Shown here piece after piece: positions 16,490 to 23,396 of a stretch of DNA of 42,382 nt (position 1 is the first letter of the stretch; each line of letters begins with the position of its first letter). The position numbers were made by a program, and so were the translations under genes. The stretch comes from Bradyrhizobium genomosp. I (2014). GTDB lineage: Bacteria; Pseudomonadota; Alphaproteobacteria; Rhizobiales; Xanthobacteraceae. The DNA lies in NCBI RefSeq assembly GCF_000261685.1, contig NZ_AJQE01000045.1:1-42382 (forward strand). The letters run 5' to 3'. Below the pieces are notes generated by a model, which was not told the DNA's origin, did no database searches, and worked only from the letters and a program-made list of their open reading frames with translations.

Positions 16490-16987
16490 ATGACCGAGCT
16501 GGACTGGCCCGAAATCCTGCTTCGCCTCGGCGCAGCGACGCTCGCCGGCGGCGCGATCGGCCTGAACCGCGACCTGCACGGCAAGCCGATCGGGCTGAAG
16601 ACGCTCGGCATCGTCGGGCTCTCCACCGCAACCGTCGTGCTGCTCGCAGTCCAGTTCGCCGAGCCCGACAAGATGACCGACGCGGCGAGCCGTGTGATCC
16701 AGGGCATCCTGACCGGCATCGGCTTTCTCGGTGCCGGAGTCATCGTCCACGAGAGCGACCGCTTTCGCGTACGGGGCCTGACCAGCGCGGCCTGCACCTT
16801 TCTCGCCGCCTGTCTCGGCATTGCCTGCGGCGCCGGACAATGGAAGATCGTCCTGGTCGCACTGGCCTTCGCCTTCGTTCTGCTCACGATCGGCCGCCGC
16901 GTCGAGCGCTGGCTGCATCGCGCACTCGGCGGCAGAGAGGATCCGCACCGGCCGGGGGCCCCGCCGCCTGCGGGTTCCCCGAGGTAG
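16490..16987 (+). CDS. MgtC/SapB family membrane protein
   Basis: 165-residue protein with about four or five hydrophobic segments. The N-terminal GGAIGLNRDLHGKPIGLKT, then GILTGIGFLGAGVIV and VRGLTSAACTFLAACLGIA, are hallmark MgtC/SapB stretches (conserved polar residues inside the membrane). Family members help growth at low magnesium or modulate the F-type ATP synthase in pathogens; the role outside pathogens is unclear. The C-terminal tail after residue 145 is short, proline-rich and soluble, so the regulatory domain of long MgtC proteins is missing. It lies directly after the AhpD-like gene. Confidence 0.88.
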   Translation: MTELDWPEILLRLGAATLAGGAIGLNRDLHGKPIGLKTLGIVGLSTATVVLLAVQFAEPDKMTDAASRVIQGILTGIGFLGAGVIVHESDRFRVRGLTSAACTFLAACLGIACGAGQWKIVLVALAFAFVLLTIGRRVERWLHRALGGREDPHRPGAPPPAGSPR

Positions 16988-17037
16988 CGGCTGGAACCGA
17001 AGCCGCCGGCCCCAAAGCGGCCTCAGCAGTGCGAGCG

Positions 17038-17063
17038 CCGTGAGCACCGCGCTGAGCGCTCAC
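17038..17063. terminator. Hairpin between convergent genes
   Basis: CGTGAGC (17038-17044) pairs with GCTCACG (17057-17063) across a 12-base loop. It lies between the convergent MgtC-like and 55-codon genes and overlaps the latter's stop codon. There is no T-run, so an intrinsic terminator is doubtful. Confidence 0.25.
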
Positions 17064-17227
17064 GTCTTCCGCCGCAGGCTCCAGAGACTTCCAATGCCCA
17101 GGATAGCGGTCACGAGCAGGATCGCAACGAAGGTCTGGATGATCGTGAAGTTCAGGGCATCGCGCGCAACAAACAGCGCGGTGACTGCGCCGGCGATGAT
17201 GAAGAGAATGCGAAAGATAAGGCTCAT
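17060..17227 (-). CDS. Small two-span membrane protein, function unknown
   Basis: 55 residues: MSLIFRILFIIAGAVTALF forms a first membrane segment, FTIIQTFVAILLVTAILGI a second, and the tail WSLRRKT is basic, which suggests a cytoplasmic C-terminus. GGAG precedes the ATG at 17227 at about 9 bases, so I start there instead of at the longer frame (17305). I do not recognise the family. Coding is supported by the clean hydrophobic pattern and the ribosome site. Confidence 0.65.
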   Translation of the reverse strand: MSLIFRILFIIAGAVTALFVARDALNFTIIQTFVAILLVTAILGIGSLWSLRRKT

Positions 17228-17377
17228 GACAATGTCTCCAGGTCCGCATGACATGGAGCCGACCTGACCTCTCGGGACCGGGCGCGATACTGGTTCGGCG
17301 ATCATGCAACCGGACCATAGCCGCCGGCTGCCGCCGCGAACTTGCGGAAGATCAAGCGTGTCCGGGCCGCCAAGCCG

Positions 17378-17521
17378 CTAGCGCTTCGCCATCAACTCGA
17401 GCGCCGGAGCAAAGCGCTCGGCAAATGTCAACGTCCTGGCGTGGTGAACCGCGGCAAACGATGCCGAGATCCCTGCTGAGACGACGGCGAGCAAGGCAAC
17501 GACAAAAACCAGACGGCGCAT
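17378..17521 (-). CDS. Small secreted or membrane-tethered protein, function unknown
   Basis: A 47-codon frame not on the supplied list because of its length. It begins MRRLVFVVALLAVVSAGISA, a textbook Sec signal sequence (basic n-region, hydrophobic core, small residues before a likely cut after SFA), followed by a short mature tail ending in FAPALELMAKR. A perfect AGGAGG (17532-17527) sits five bases before the ATG. The strong ribosome site and the signal peptide together make chance unlikely. The mature peptide would be only about 24 residues, unless the signal stays uncleaved as an anchor. An overlapping 66-codon frame on the same strand has no such features. Confidence 0.6.
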   Translation of the reverse strand: MRRLVFVVALLAVVSAGISASFAAVHHARTLTFAERFAPALELMAKR

Positions 17522-17526
17522 TCCGG

Positions 17527-17532
17527 CCTCCT
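17527..17532 (-). promoter_or_regulatory. Perfect Shine-Dalgarno site AGGAGG
   Basis: It reads AGGAGG on the minus strand, five bases upstream of the ATG at 17521. It is the main reason to accept the 47-codon gene. Confidence 0.6.
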
Positions 17533-17659
17533 GTGTAAGCTCGATACCCCAAGAAATGGGGTGGCCCTGTTTCAGGACCGCTTCATGGAGATAGGAAAGT
17601 GACTTCGCTCAAGCGACCGTGATGTGGTCCGGTTGGTGGTGCCGCAGGCGCCACGGCCC

Positions 17660-18283
17660 CTAATCGTCGTCCGCCGGACCGCACCAGCCGGGCAGATAGA
17701 TGGCATTCTTGCTTCTGGCCGCGGCCATCGCCTTCTCGAGCGCCTCATCGAAGTCGGCCTCCACCGCCTTGCGCGAGACCTGTCGACGCAGGAAGTCGGC
17801 CCACAGAAATTCGGAGAACGGAGTGATATCCTTGGCGAATCCGCCCATGCGGCGCAATTCGCCGGCAAGACTGCGGAACGGGTCATCCTTGAGGTCGGCG
17901 ACCGATTTCGGCAGGTCGCGGAACGACCGCCGCTCGCCCTTGGCGTCGTAAGGATAGACCCAGCGCTTGTTGTCCATCACGCCCCAGAAGGCCTCGCGCT
18001 CGACCATCCTGAGGTCGCCGACGATGGTCACCAGCACCTCCTTGACGCCTTCATCGTGCAGCGCGCGGCCGAGATGATGATGGTCGATCACGTAATAGCG
18101 CGAGTCAGGACCGTAGACGACGGGGATCATATGCTTGCCGAGCAGATCAGCCTGCTTCTTCTTGTCGTGCTCGCGCCAGCGCTTGCGCTTCTCCCTGACC
18201 TCACGCATGCCGACCGTCATCTGCGTCGGCCGGAGCGACAGGATCGGGACAGGATGCACTCGCGGCTCGCGCGTATTGGTCAT
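17660..18283 (-). CDS. ParB-like nuclease-fold protein (ParBc_2 type)
   Basis: 207-residue cytoplasmic protein. HPVPILSLRPTQMTVG followed by a basic helix, then a PVVYGPDSRYYVIDHHHLGRAL stretch, resemble the stand-alone ParB/sulfiredoxin-like family (PF08857) in which the DHHH motif takes the place of the ParB GERR box. The family is not involved in chromosome partitioning as far as is known; its function is open. Start ATG 18283, with AGGA about 10 bases upstream; the frame continues to 18517 but without a better site. No parA or parS-like sequence lies nearby. Confidence 0.8.
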   Translation of the reverse strand: MTNTREPRVHPVPILSLRPTQMTVGMREVREKRKRWREHDKKKQADLLGKHMIPVVYGPDSRYYVIDHHHLGRALHDEGVKEVLVTIVGDLRMVEREAFWGVMDNKRWVYPYDAKGERRSFRDLPKSVADLKDDPFRSLAGELRRMGGFAKDITPFSEFLWADFLRRQVSRKAVEADFDEALEKAMAAARSKNAIYLPGWCGPADDD

Positions 18284-18604
18284 GATCGAAAGGTCCTCAC
18301 ATGGTTGCAACTGATGGTCCGGGTTCCCGCGACTATGCCATGGGCCCTGGGGTGACAAAATGCGTTCGGAAAGGACGCGGTGATCACAACTCGATATCGA
18401 CGGGAACGAAGCGGCGAACTCCGCGGTGTTGCTATGCCCGTCGTTGCTGCTGCTCGACCCGCGCACCACCGCTACGACGGCTCCACACCGCCCCATGCAC
18501 AAATAGTGCAAACGCACAAATGCACGCGAGCATTGAGAAGATTTTCTGCAACGTGGTCGTCGCGTATGCTATCTAGATCGCTGCTTCGGAGTGATCCCCG
18601 CCCC
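18284..18604. other. Intergenic region between divergent ParB-like and small membrane protein genes
   Basis: About 320 bases. The only structure noted is a direct repeat GCACAAAT at 18497-18504 and 18514-18521 (17-base period) within a short stretch rich in TGCA, about 90 bases upstream of the gene at 18605. No protein or RNA gene recognised. Confidence 0.5.
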
Positions 18605-18949
18605 ATGAACAACCAGCGGCCCATAAGCTCTGATGACGAGCATCGGGTGCTCCAGTTCAGGCCGCGTACCTCGCCGCCTTCCCCGGCGGTCCAGCGCGGC
18701 AGCGGCACCGTGCGGCCGTTGCACGAGGCGCCCGAACGGCTGGACCTGTCGCGCTATGAGCAGACCCGCTCCGAACCCGACAATTTCCGCCAGCGCATGC
18801 TTGCCAACATCGCGGCGCTGGCCTTCACCATCGCGCTGACCGCGATCGGTATCTGGCTCGCGGTCAACATCGCCGACCTGCGCCGGACCCAGGATTGCGT
18901 GCTGATGGGCCGCCGCGACTGCGTCAAGATCACGACGCCGCACATTTAG
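18605..18949 (+). CDS. Small single-span membrane protein, function unknown
   Basis: 114 residues: a polar, proline-rich N-terminal half, one membrane span (about 70-90, ANIAALAFTIALTAIGIWLAV), then a short tail with two cysteines (DCVLMGRRDC). The start ATG 18605 is the last plausible one; 18566 in frame would add 13 residues. I do not recognise a named family, but I know similar conserved hypothetical proteins in Bradyrhizobium-type genomes. The two tail cysteines could form a disulfide if the C-terminus is periplasmic. Confidence 0.7.
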   Translation: MNNQRPISSDDEHRVLQFRPRTSPPSPAVQRGSGTVRPLHEAPERLDLSRYEQTRSEPDNFRQRMLANIAALAFTIALTAIGIWLAVNIADLRRTQDCVLMGRRDCVKITTPHI

Positions 18950-19182
18950 GACCGGCCCGGCGCTGGCCCCTCGGCGGAAGAGTCCCAGCCTGCATCCCCA
19001 ACCCTGTCCGTTACTGTCCCCTTGGCCTGCCCGGCTCCATTGAACTCAGGGCGGCGCTCCGATATACGGGCTTTCGACCCGGCCAGAGGGGGGTTTGAGG
19101 GCGTCATTCGGGGCGCGATGCCCACCCACCATGCCACTCTGGACAATCTGACAGATACCCGCAATATATCAAAGGCTTAGTG

Positions 19183-19470
19183 ATGTCTTCCACATTCGAT
19201 CAGGTCGCCACGATCATCGCTGAAACCTGCGACATCCCGCGCGACACGATCACGCCGGATAGCCATGCCATCGATGACCTCGGCATCGACAGCCTCGATT
19301 TTCTGGACATCGCGTTCGCGATCGACAAGCAGTTCGGCATCAAGCTGCCGCTGGAGAAGTGGACTCAAGAGGTCAACGACGGCAAAGCGACCACCGAGCA
19401 GTATTTCGTGCTGAAGAACCTGTGCGCCCGCATCGACGAACTGGTTGCGGCCAAGGGCGCGAGCGCCTAA
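19183..19470 (+). CDS. acpXL: Acyl carrier protein AcpXL for lipid A very-long-chain fatty acid
   Basis: 95-residue specialised acyl carrier protein. The phosphopantetheine site is Ser37 in [12 protein letters not shown]. The longer C-terminal part ([21 protein letters not shown]) separates AcpXL from the housekeeping AcpP. In Rhizobiales it carries the C26-C30 hydroxy acyl chain made by the enzymes encoded just downstream and hands it to LpxXL. I start at ATG 19183; the GTG at 19180 would add one residue. It is the first gene of a five-gene run with overlaps or gaps of at most 21 bases. Confidence 0.93.
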   Translation: MSSTFDQVATIIAETCDIPRDTITPDSHAIDDLGIDSLDFLDIAFAIDKQFGIKLPLEKWTQEVNDGKATTEQYFVLKNLCARIDELVAAKGASA

Positions 19471-19480
19471 GGGCGCAGTC

Positions 19481-19951
19481 ATGCAACTCGAATACTTCCA
19501 CATGATCGATCGCATCGTCGACCTCAAGGTCGACGAGAAGACGATCGTCGTCGAAGCGCAAGTCCCGAAGGAAAGCACCATCTTCGAGGGGCATTTCCCG
19601 GGCTATCCCTTGATGCCCGGCGTGCTCCTGATCGAATCGATGGCGCAGGCCTCGGGCTGGCTTCAGCTTGGCGTGTTCAAGTTCGAACGCATGCCGATCC
19701 TGGCCGCCGTGAAGGAGGCCAAGGTCCGCGGCTCGGTCTTCCCCGGCGATCTCATGAGCATCGAGGCGCGCCTCACCCATGAAGGCTCGGGCTATGCAAT
19801 GACCGAAGCCAAGATCAGAGTCGGCGGCAAGCTGCGCGCGAATTCGGCGCTCACCTTCACGCTGATTCCCTTCCCCAATGCGGACATGCGCTCCCACATG
19901 GACGCGATCGCCAAGCGCGTCGGTTTTCCGCAACAGGCCGTATCGCCATGA
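19481..19951 (+). CDS. fabZXL: 3-hydroxyacyl-ACP dehydratase, FabZ type (lipid A VLCFA)
   Basis: 156-residue hot-dog-fold dehydratase. Active-site His38 lies in EGHFPGYPLMPG and Glu52 in LLIESMAQASG, the standard FabZ pair. It should remove water from 3-hydroxyacyl-AcpXL during chain extension. Its position between acpXL and two ketosynthase genes matches the rhizobial VLCFA locus. Its stop codon overlaps the next ATG (ATGA, 19948-19951). The ATG at 19481 begins 10 bases after the acpXL stop codon. Confidence 0.92.
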   Translation: MQLEYFHMIDRIVDLKVDEKTIVVEAQVPKESTIFEGHFPGYPLMPGVLLIESMAQASGWLQLGVFKFERMPILAAVKEAKVRGSVFPGDLMSIEARLTHEGSGYAMTEAKIRVGGKLRANSALTFTLIPFPNADMRSHMDAIAKRVGFPQQAVSP

Positions 19952-21153
19952 TTGACACTCCTGCTTCGAAGCCGGGCCAGACGGAAGTCTGGATCACCGG
20001 CATTGGGTTGGCCACCTCGCTCGGCGAGGGCCTGGACGCCAACTGGGCCGCGCTTCAGGAGAAGCGCATCAATGTCGACGAGAAGGGCTTTGCGCCCTAC
20101 ATCGTGCATCCGCTGATGCCTGTCAGCTTCGACAGCCAGATCCCGAAGAAGGGCGACCAGCGCCAGATGGAAGCCTGGCAGCGCATCGGCACCTATGCCG
20201 CCGGTCTCGCGCTCGATTCCGCCGGGATCAAGGGCAACAAGGACATCCTGTCGAAGATCGACATGGTGGTCGCCGCCGGCGGCGGAGAGCGCGATCTCAA
20301 CGTCGACAGCGGCGTGCTGACGGCCGAGGCCAAGGGCGCCAACGCTCCCGGCTTCCTCAACGAGCGGTTGATGAGCGATCTCAGGCCGACGCTGTTCCTG
20401 GCCCAGCTCTCCAACCTGCTCGCCGGCAACATCGCCATCGTGCACGGCCTGGGGGGCACTTCGCGCACCTTCATGGGCGAAGAGGTCGCCGGCGCCGATG
20501 CCGCCCGCATTGCGCTTGCGCGCATCGCCTCGGGCGAGAGCGACATCGCGCTGGTCGGCGGCTCGCACAATGGCGAGCGCAAGGACTTGCTGGTCCTCTA
20601 TGAATTCGGCGACTTCAACCTCAAGAACAAGTTCGCTCCCGTGTGGGCGCGCAAGGATCACGCCGGCTTCGCGCTCGGCTCCGCCGGCGCCTTCCTGGTG
20701 CTGGAATCGAAGGCGCATGCGGAAGCGCGCGGCGCGAAGCCGTTCGCAAAATTGTCGAGCGTCGTCGCAGACCTCGCCAAACGCAAGCGGCCCGGCGACA
20801 TGGCCGCGACGCTGGAGAAGCTGTGGGCCAAACTGCCGAAGCGCGAGGGCAAGGGCGCCATCATCACCGGAGCGACCGGTGCGGAGCCCGCGACCTCGGA
20901 AGAGCGCGGCTTCCTGAAGAGCCATGCCGACTTTCCGGTGCGCTCGACCGGCACGGTGTTCGGCCACGCCATGGAGACGCAATTCCCGCTCGGAATTGCG
21001 CTCGCTGCGCTGTCGATCTCGCGTGGTGCGCTGTTCCCGCCGAACGATTCGACCGGGACCGAGATTGAAATGGAGGGGGCGCCCACCCAGATTGTGGTGG
21101 TGGGAGCTGGACACTGGCGCGGCGAAGGCATGGCGCTGGTCGAGGCAGTTTAG
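19948..21153 (+). CDS. fabF2XL: Ketosynthase-fold protein lacking the catalytic cysteine (FabF2XL, chain-length-factor-like)
   Basis: 401 residues with the thiolase fold of FabF (ITGIGLATSLGEG at the start). At the nucleophile elbow, where FabF has TACAS, this protein reads GEEVAGADAAR: by alignment to the downstream paralogue the Cys becomes Glu179. The first catalytic His (HGT motif) is also lost (ITGATGAEP), while the second motif is kept (TVFGHAM). GEE in place of the Cys resembles the GEQ of polyketide chain-length factors. It is therefore probably a non-condensing partner of the next protein. It is coupled to fabZXL by a four-base overlap. Confidence 0.88.
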   Translation: MIDTPASKPGQTEVWITGIGLATSLGEGLDANWAALQEKRINVDEKGFAPYIVHPLMPVSFDSQIPKKGDQRQMEAWQRIGTYAAGLALDSAGIKGNKDILSKIDMVVAAGGGERDLNVDSGVLTAEAKGANAPGFLNERLMSDLRPTLFLAQLSNLLAGNIAIVHGLGGTSRTFMGEEVAGADAARIALARIASGESDIALVGGSHNGERKDLLVLYEFGDFNLKNKFAPVWARKDHAGFALGSAGAFLVLESKAHAEARGAKPFAKLSSVVADLAKRKRPGDMAATLEKLWAKLPKREGKGAIITGATGAEPATSEERGFLKSHADFPVRSTGTVFGHAMETQFPLGIALAALSISRGALFPPNDSTGTEIEMEGAPTQIVVVGAGHWRGEGMALVEAV

Positions 21154-21174
21154 TTAGCTCAAGCGGGGATCGAC

Positions 21175-22452
21175 ATGACTGCAGCACGCGACAAATTCGG
21201 GCGTCCCGTCGTTGTCGTCACCGGCATGGGCATCTTGACGTCGCTCGGTGCCGGCAAGACCGACAATTGGGCGAAGCTCGTCGCCGGCGAATCCGGCATC
21301 CGCACCATCACGCGTTTTCCGATCGACGGCCTGAGGACCACGATGGCTGGCACGGTCGATTTCGTCCGCGTCGATCCGTTCTCCTCCACCGCGCTGTCCG
21401 AACGGATGGCCGAGATCGCGACGGAGGAAGCGCTGGAGCAGGCCGGCATCGGCGCCAAGGCCGATTTCCCGGGTCCGCTTTTCCTTGCCGTTGCGCCAGT
21501 CGAGGTCGAATGGCCGCAGCGTCGCGAACTGGGTCGCGCCGTCGGCCAGCTCGACATTACCTATGACGATTTGCTGCGCATTTCCGGCGGCGGCAGGTAC
21601 AGCGCCTACCATCATCGCTTCATGTTCGGCTCGGTCGCCGCATCTCTCGCCGAGACATTCGGCACCAAGGGTTCGCCGATTTCGCTGTCCACGGCCTGCG
21701 CCTCGGGCGCGACCTCGATCCAGCTCGGCGTCGAGGCGATCCGCCGCGGCGAGACTGATGCCGCGCTGTGCGTCGCGACCGACGGCACCGTGAACCCGGA
21801 AGCGCTGGTGCGCTTCTCGCTGCTTTCGGCGCTGTCGACCCAGAACGATCCGCCGCAGGCGGCCTCCCGCCCCTTCTCCAAGAACCGCGATGGTTTTGTG
21901 ATGGCCGAAGGCGCCGGTGCGCTGGTGCTCGAAAGCTACGAGGCGGCGACCGCGCGCGGCGCAAAGATCCTCGGCGTGATCGCCGGCTGCGGCGAGCTCA
22001 CTGATTCCTTCCATCGCACCCGTTCCTCGCCCGACGGCAAGCCGATCATCGGCTGCATGAACAAGACGCTGGCCGATGCCGGCATGACGCCGGACCAGAT
22101 CGACCACATCAACGCGCACGGCACCTCGACGCCCGAAAACGACAAGATGGAGTTCAACACGACATCGGCCGTGTTCGGCGAGCTCGCGCAGAAGATTCCG
22201 GTCACCTCCAACAAGTCGATGGTCGGCCACACCATCTCGGCCGCCGGCGCGGTCGAGGCGATCTTCTCGCTGCTGACGCTCGAGCATCAGCGCATTCCGC
22301 CGACGATCAACTACGACAATCCTGATCCCACGATCCTGTTCAACGTCGTCGGCAACAAGGCGCGCGACGCCCGCGTGAGCGCGGTGATGTCGAATTCGTT
22401 CGGCTTCGGCGGCCAGAACGCCTCGCTGATCCTGACCCGCGAACCGGCCTGA
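21175..22452 (+). CDS. fabF1XL: Beta-ketoacyl-ACP synthase, FabF type (lipid A VLCFA)
   Basis: 425-residue condensing enzyme with the full triad: Cys175 in STACASGA, His315 in NAHGTSTPEND and His352 in MVGHTISAAGA. It should extend the acyl chain on AcpXL with malonyl units. GGGGA lies about 6 bases before the ATG at 21175, 21 bases after the preceding stop codon. It pairs naturally with the cysteine-less paralogue upstream, as KS-alpha with KS-beta. The lpxXL gene follows after 8 bases; the alcohol-dehydrogenase-type gene that I expect here in other rhizobial loci is absent from this spot. Confidence 0.92.
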   Translation: MTAARDKFGRPVVVVTGMGILTSLGAGKTDNWAKLVAGESGIRTITRFPIDGLRTTMAGTVDFVRVDPFSSTALSERMAEIATEEALEQAGIGAKADFPGPLFLAVAPVEVEWPQRRELGRAVGQLDITYDDLLRISGGGRYSAYHHRFMFGSVAASLAETFGTKGSPISLSTACASGATSIQLGVEAIRRGETDAALCVATDGTVNPEALVRFSLLSALSTQNDPPQAASRPFSKNRDGFVMAEGAGALVLESYEAATARGAKILGVIAGCGELTDSFHRTRSSPDGKPIIGCMNKTLADAGMTPDQIDHINAHGTSTPENDKMEFNTTSAVFGELAQKIPVTSNKSMVGHTISAAGAVEAIFSLLTLEHQRIPPTINYDNPDPTILFNVVGNKARDARVSAVMSNSFGFGGQNASLILTREPA

Positions 22453-22460
22453 CCGGACGC

Positions 22461-23393
22461 ATGGCGCTGCTGACTGCGAGCATGAAGGCCCGCGCGCGGG
22501 AGGCTGCCAAATCGCTCGGTGGAAGCCTGATCGGCGCAGCGACGGTCGCGATGCTGCGCACCACGCGCTATTTCGATCCGGCCAAGACCTCGGACTTTTT
22601 CGCGCGCGCCGTCAAGCTGATCGGCCCGCGCCTGCGCGAGCACCGCATCGGCCGCGCCAATCTGACCGCCGCCTTTCCGGAGAAATCGCCGGAGGAGATC
22701 GAACGGATCCTGATGGGCGTCTGGGAGAATCTCGGCCGCGTCGGCGCCGAGTTCGCCCATATGGACCAGGTCTGGGACTACGATCGCGACCATCCGGAGA
22801 AGAGCCGGATCGAGATTCCTGCACGCAGCATCGAGCTGTTCGACCAGATCCGCGATGACGGCAAGCCGGCGCTGATCTTCGCCGCGCATCTGGCCAATTG
22901 GGAATTGCCGGCACTCGCCGCGGTCGCGCATGGACTGGAGACCGCGATCCTCTATCGCCGGCCGAACATCGCCTCGGCCGATCGCATCATCCAGGAGATG
23001 CGCCAGGTCAACATGGGCACACTGATCCCGGCGGGCCGCGACGCGCCGCTGCGGCTCGCGCAGGCGCTCAAGGACGGCAAGCACGTCGCCATGCTGATCG
23101 ACCAGTATCTCACCGCCGGCGTCGAGATCACCTTCTTCGGCCGCAAGACCCGCGCCAATCCGATGCTGGCGCGCCTGCTCCGCCAGGTCGAATGCCCGAT
23201 CCATGGCGTGCGCGTCATCCGCCTGCCCGGCGGCCGCTTTCGCGGCGAGCTGACCGAAGAGATCAAGCCGGTGCGCGACGCCGACGGCAAGATCGACATC
23301 CAGGGCACGACGCAGGCGATCACGAGCGTCGTGGAAGGCTGGGTGCGCGAGCATCCCGAGCAGTGGCTCTGGCTGCACAGAAGGTGGCGGTAA
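22461..23393 (+). CDS. lpxXL: Lipid A very-long-chain acyltransferase LpxXL
   Basis: 310-residue member of the LpxL/LpxM (HtrB) lysophospholipid acyltransferase family. The catalytic HX4E motif is His143-LANW-Glu148; DGKHVAMLIDQY and FFGRKTRANPMLARLL match the other conserved family blocks. It should move the VLCFA from AcpXL to the lipid A precursor at the inner face of the cytoplasmic membrane. It ends the five-gene operon; its stop codon is three bases from that of the convergent regulator. The ATG at 22461 lacks a clear Shine-Dalgarno site, consistent with coupling to fabF1XL. Confidence 0.92.
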   Translation: MALLTASMKARAREAAKSLGGSLIGAATVAMLRTTRYFDPAKTSDFFARAVKLIGPRLREHRIGRANLTAAFPEKSPEEIERILMGVWENLGRVGAEFAHMDQVWDYDRDHPEKSRIEIPARSIELFDQIRDDGKPALIFAAHLANWELPALAAVAHGLETAILYRRPNIASADRIIQEMRQVNMGTLIPAGRDAPLRLAQALKDGKHVAMLIDQYLTAGVEITFFGRKTRANPMLARLLRQVECPIHGVRVIRLPGGRFRGELTEEIKPVRDADGKIDIQGTTQAITSVVEGWVREHPEQWLWLHRRWR

Positions 23394-23396
23394 GGC

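Noticed and set aside
13936..17227. HerA-like, AhpD-like and MgtC-like genes as a phage-defence cluster
   Set aside because: A dispersed repeat separates HerA from the following genes, and these have no known defence role; no nuclease or effector partner is present.
17660..18283. ParB-like gene as part of a plasmid or chromosome partition system
   Set aside because: There is no parA, no parS-like palindromes and the protein lacks the ParB box in its usual form; it matches the stand-alone family instead.
19140..19170. TGGACA with an AATATA hexamer 17 bases on, as an acpXL promoter
   Set aside because: Transcription would start almost at the ribosome site (about 19175), leaving no leader; the spacing to the start codon makes it unlikely.
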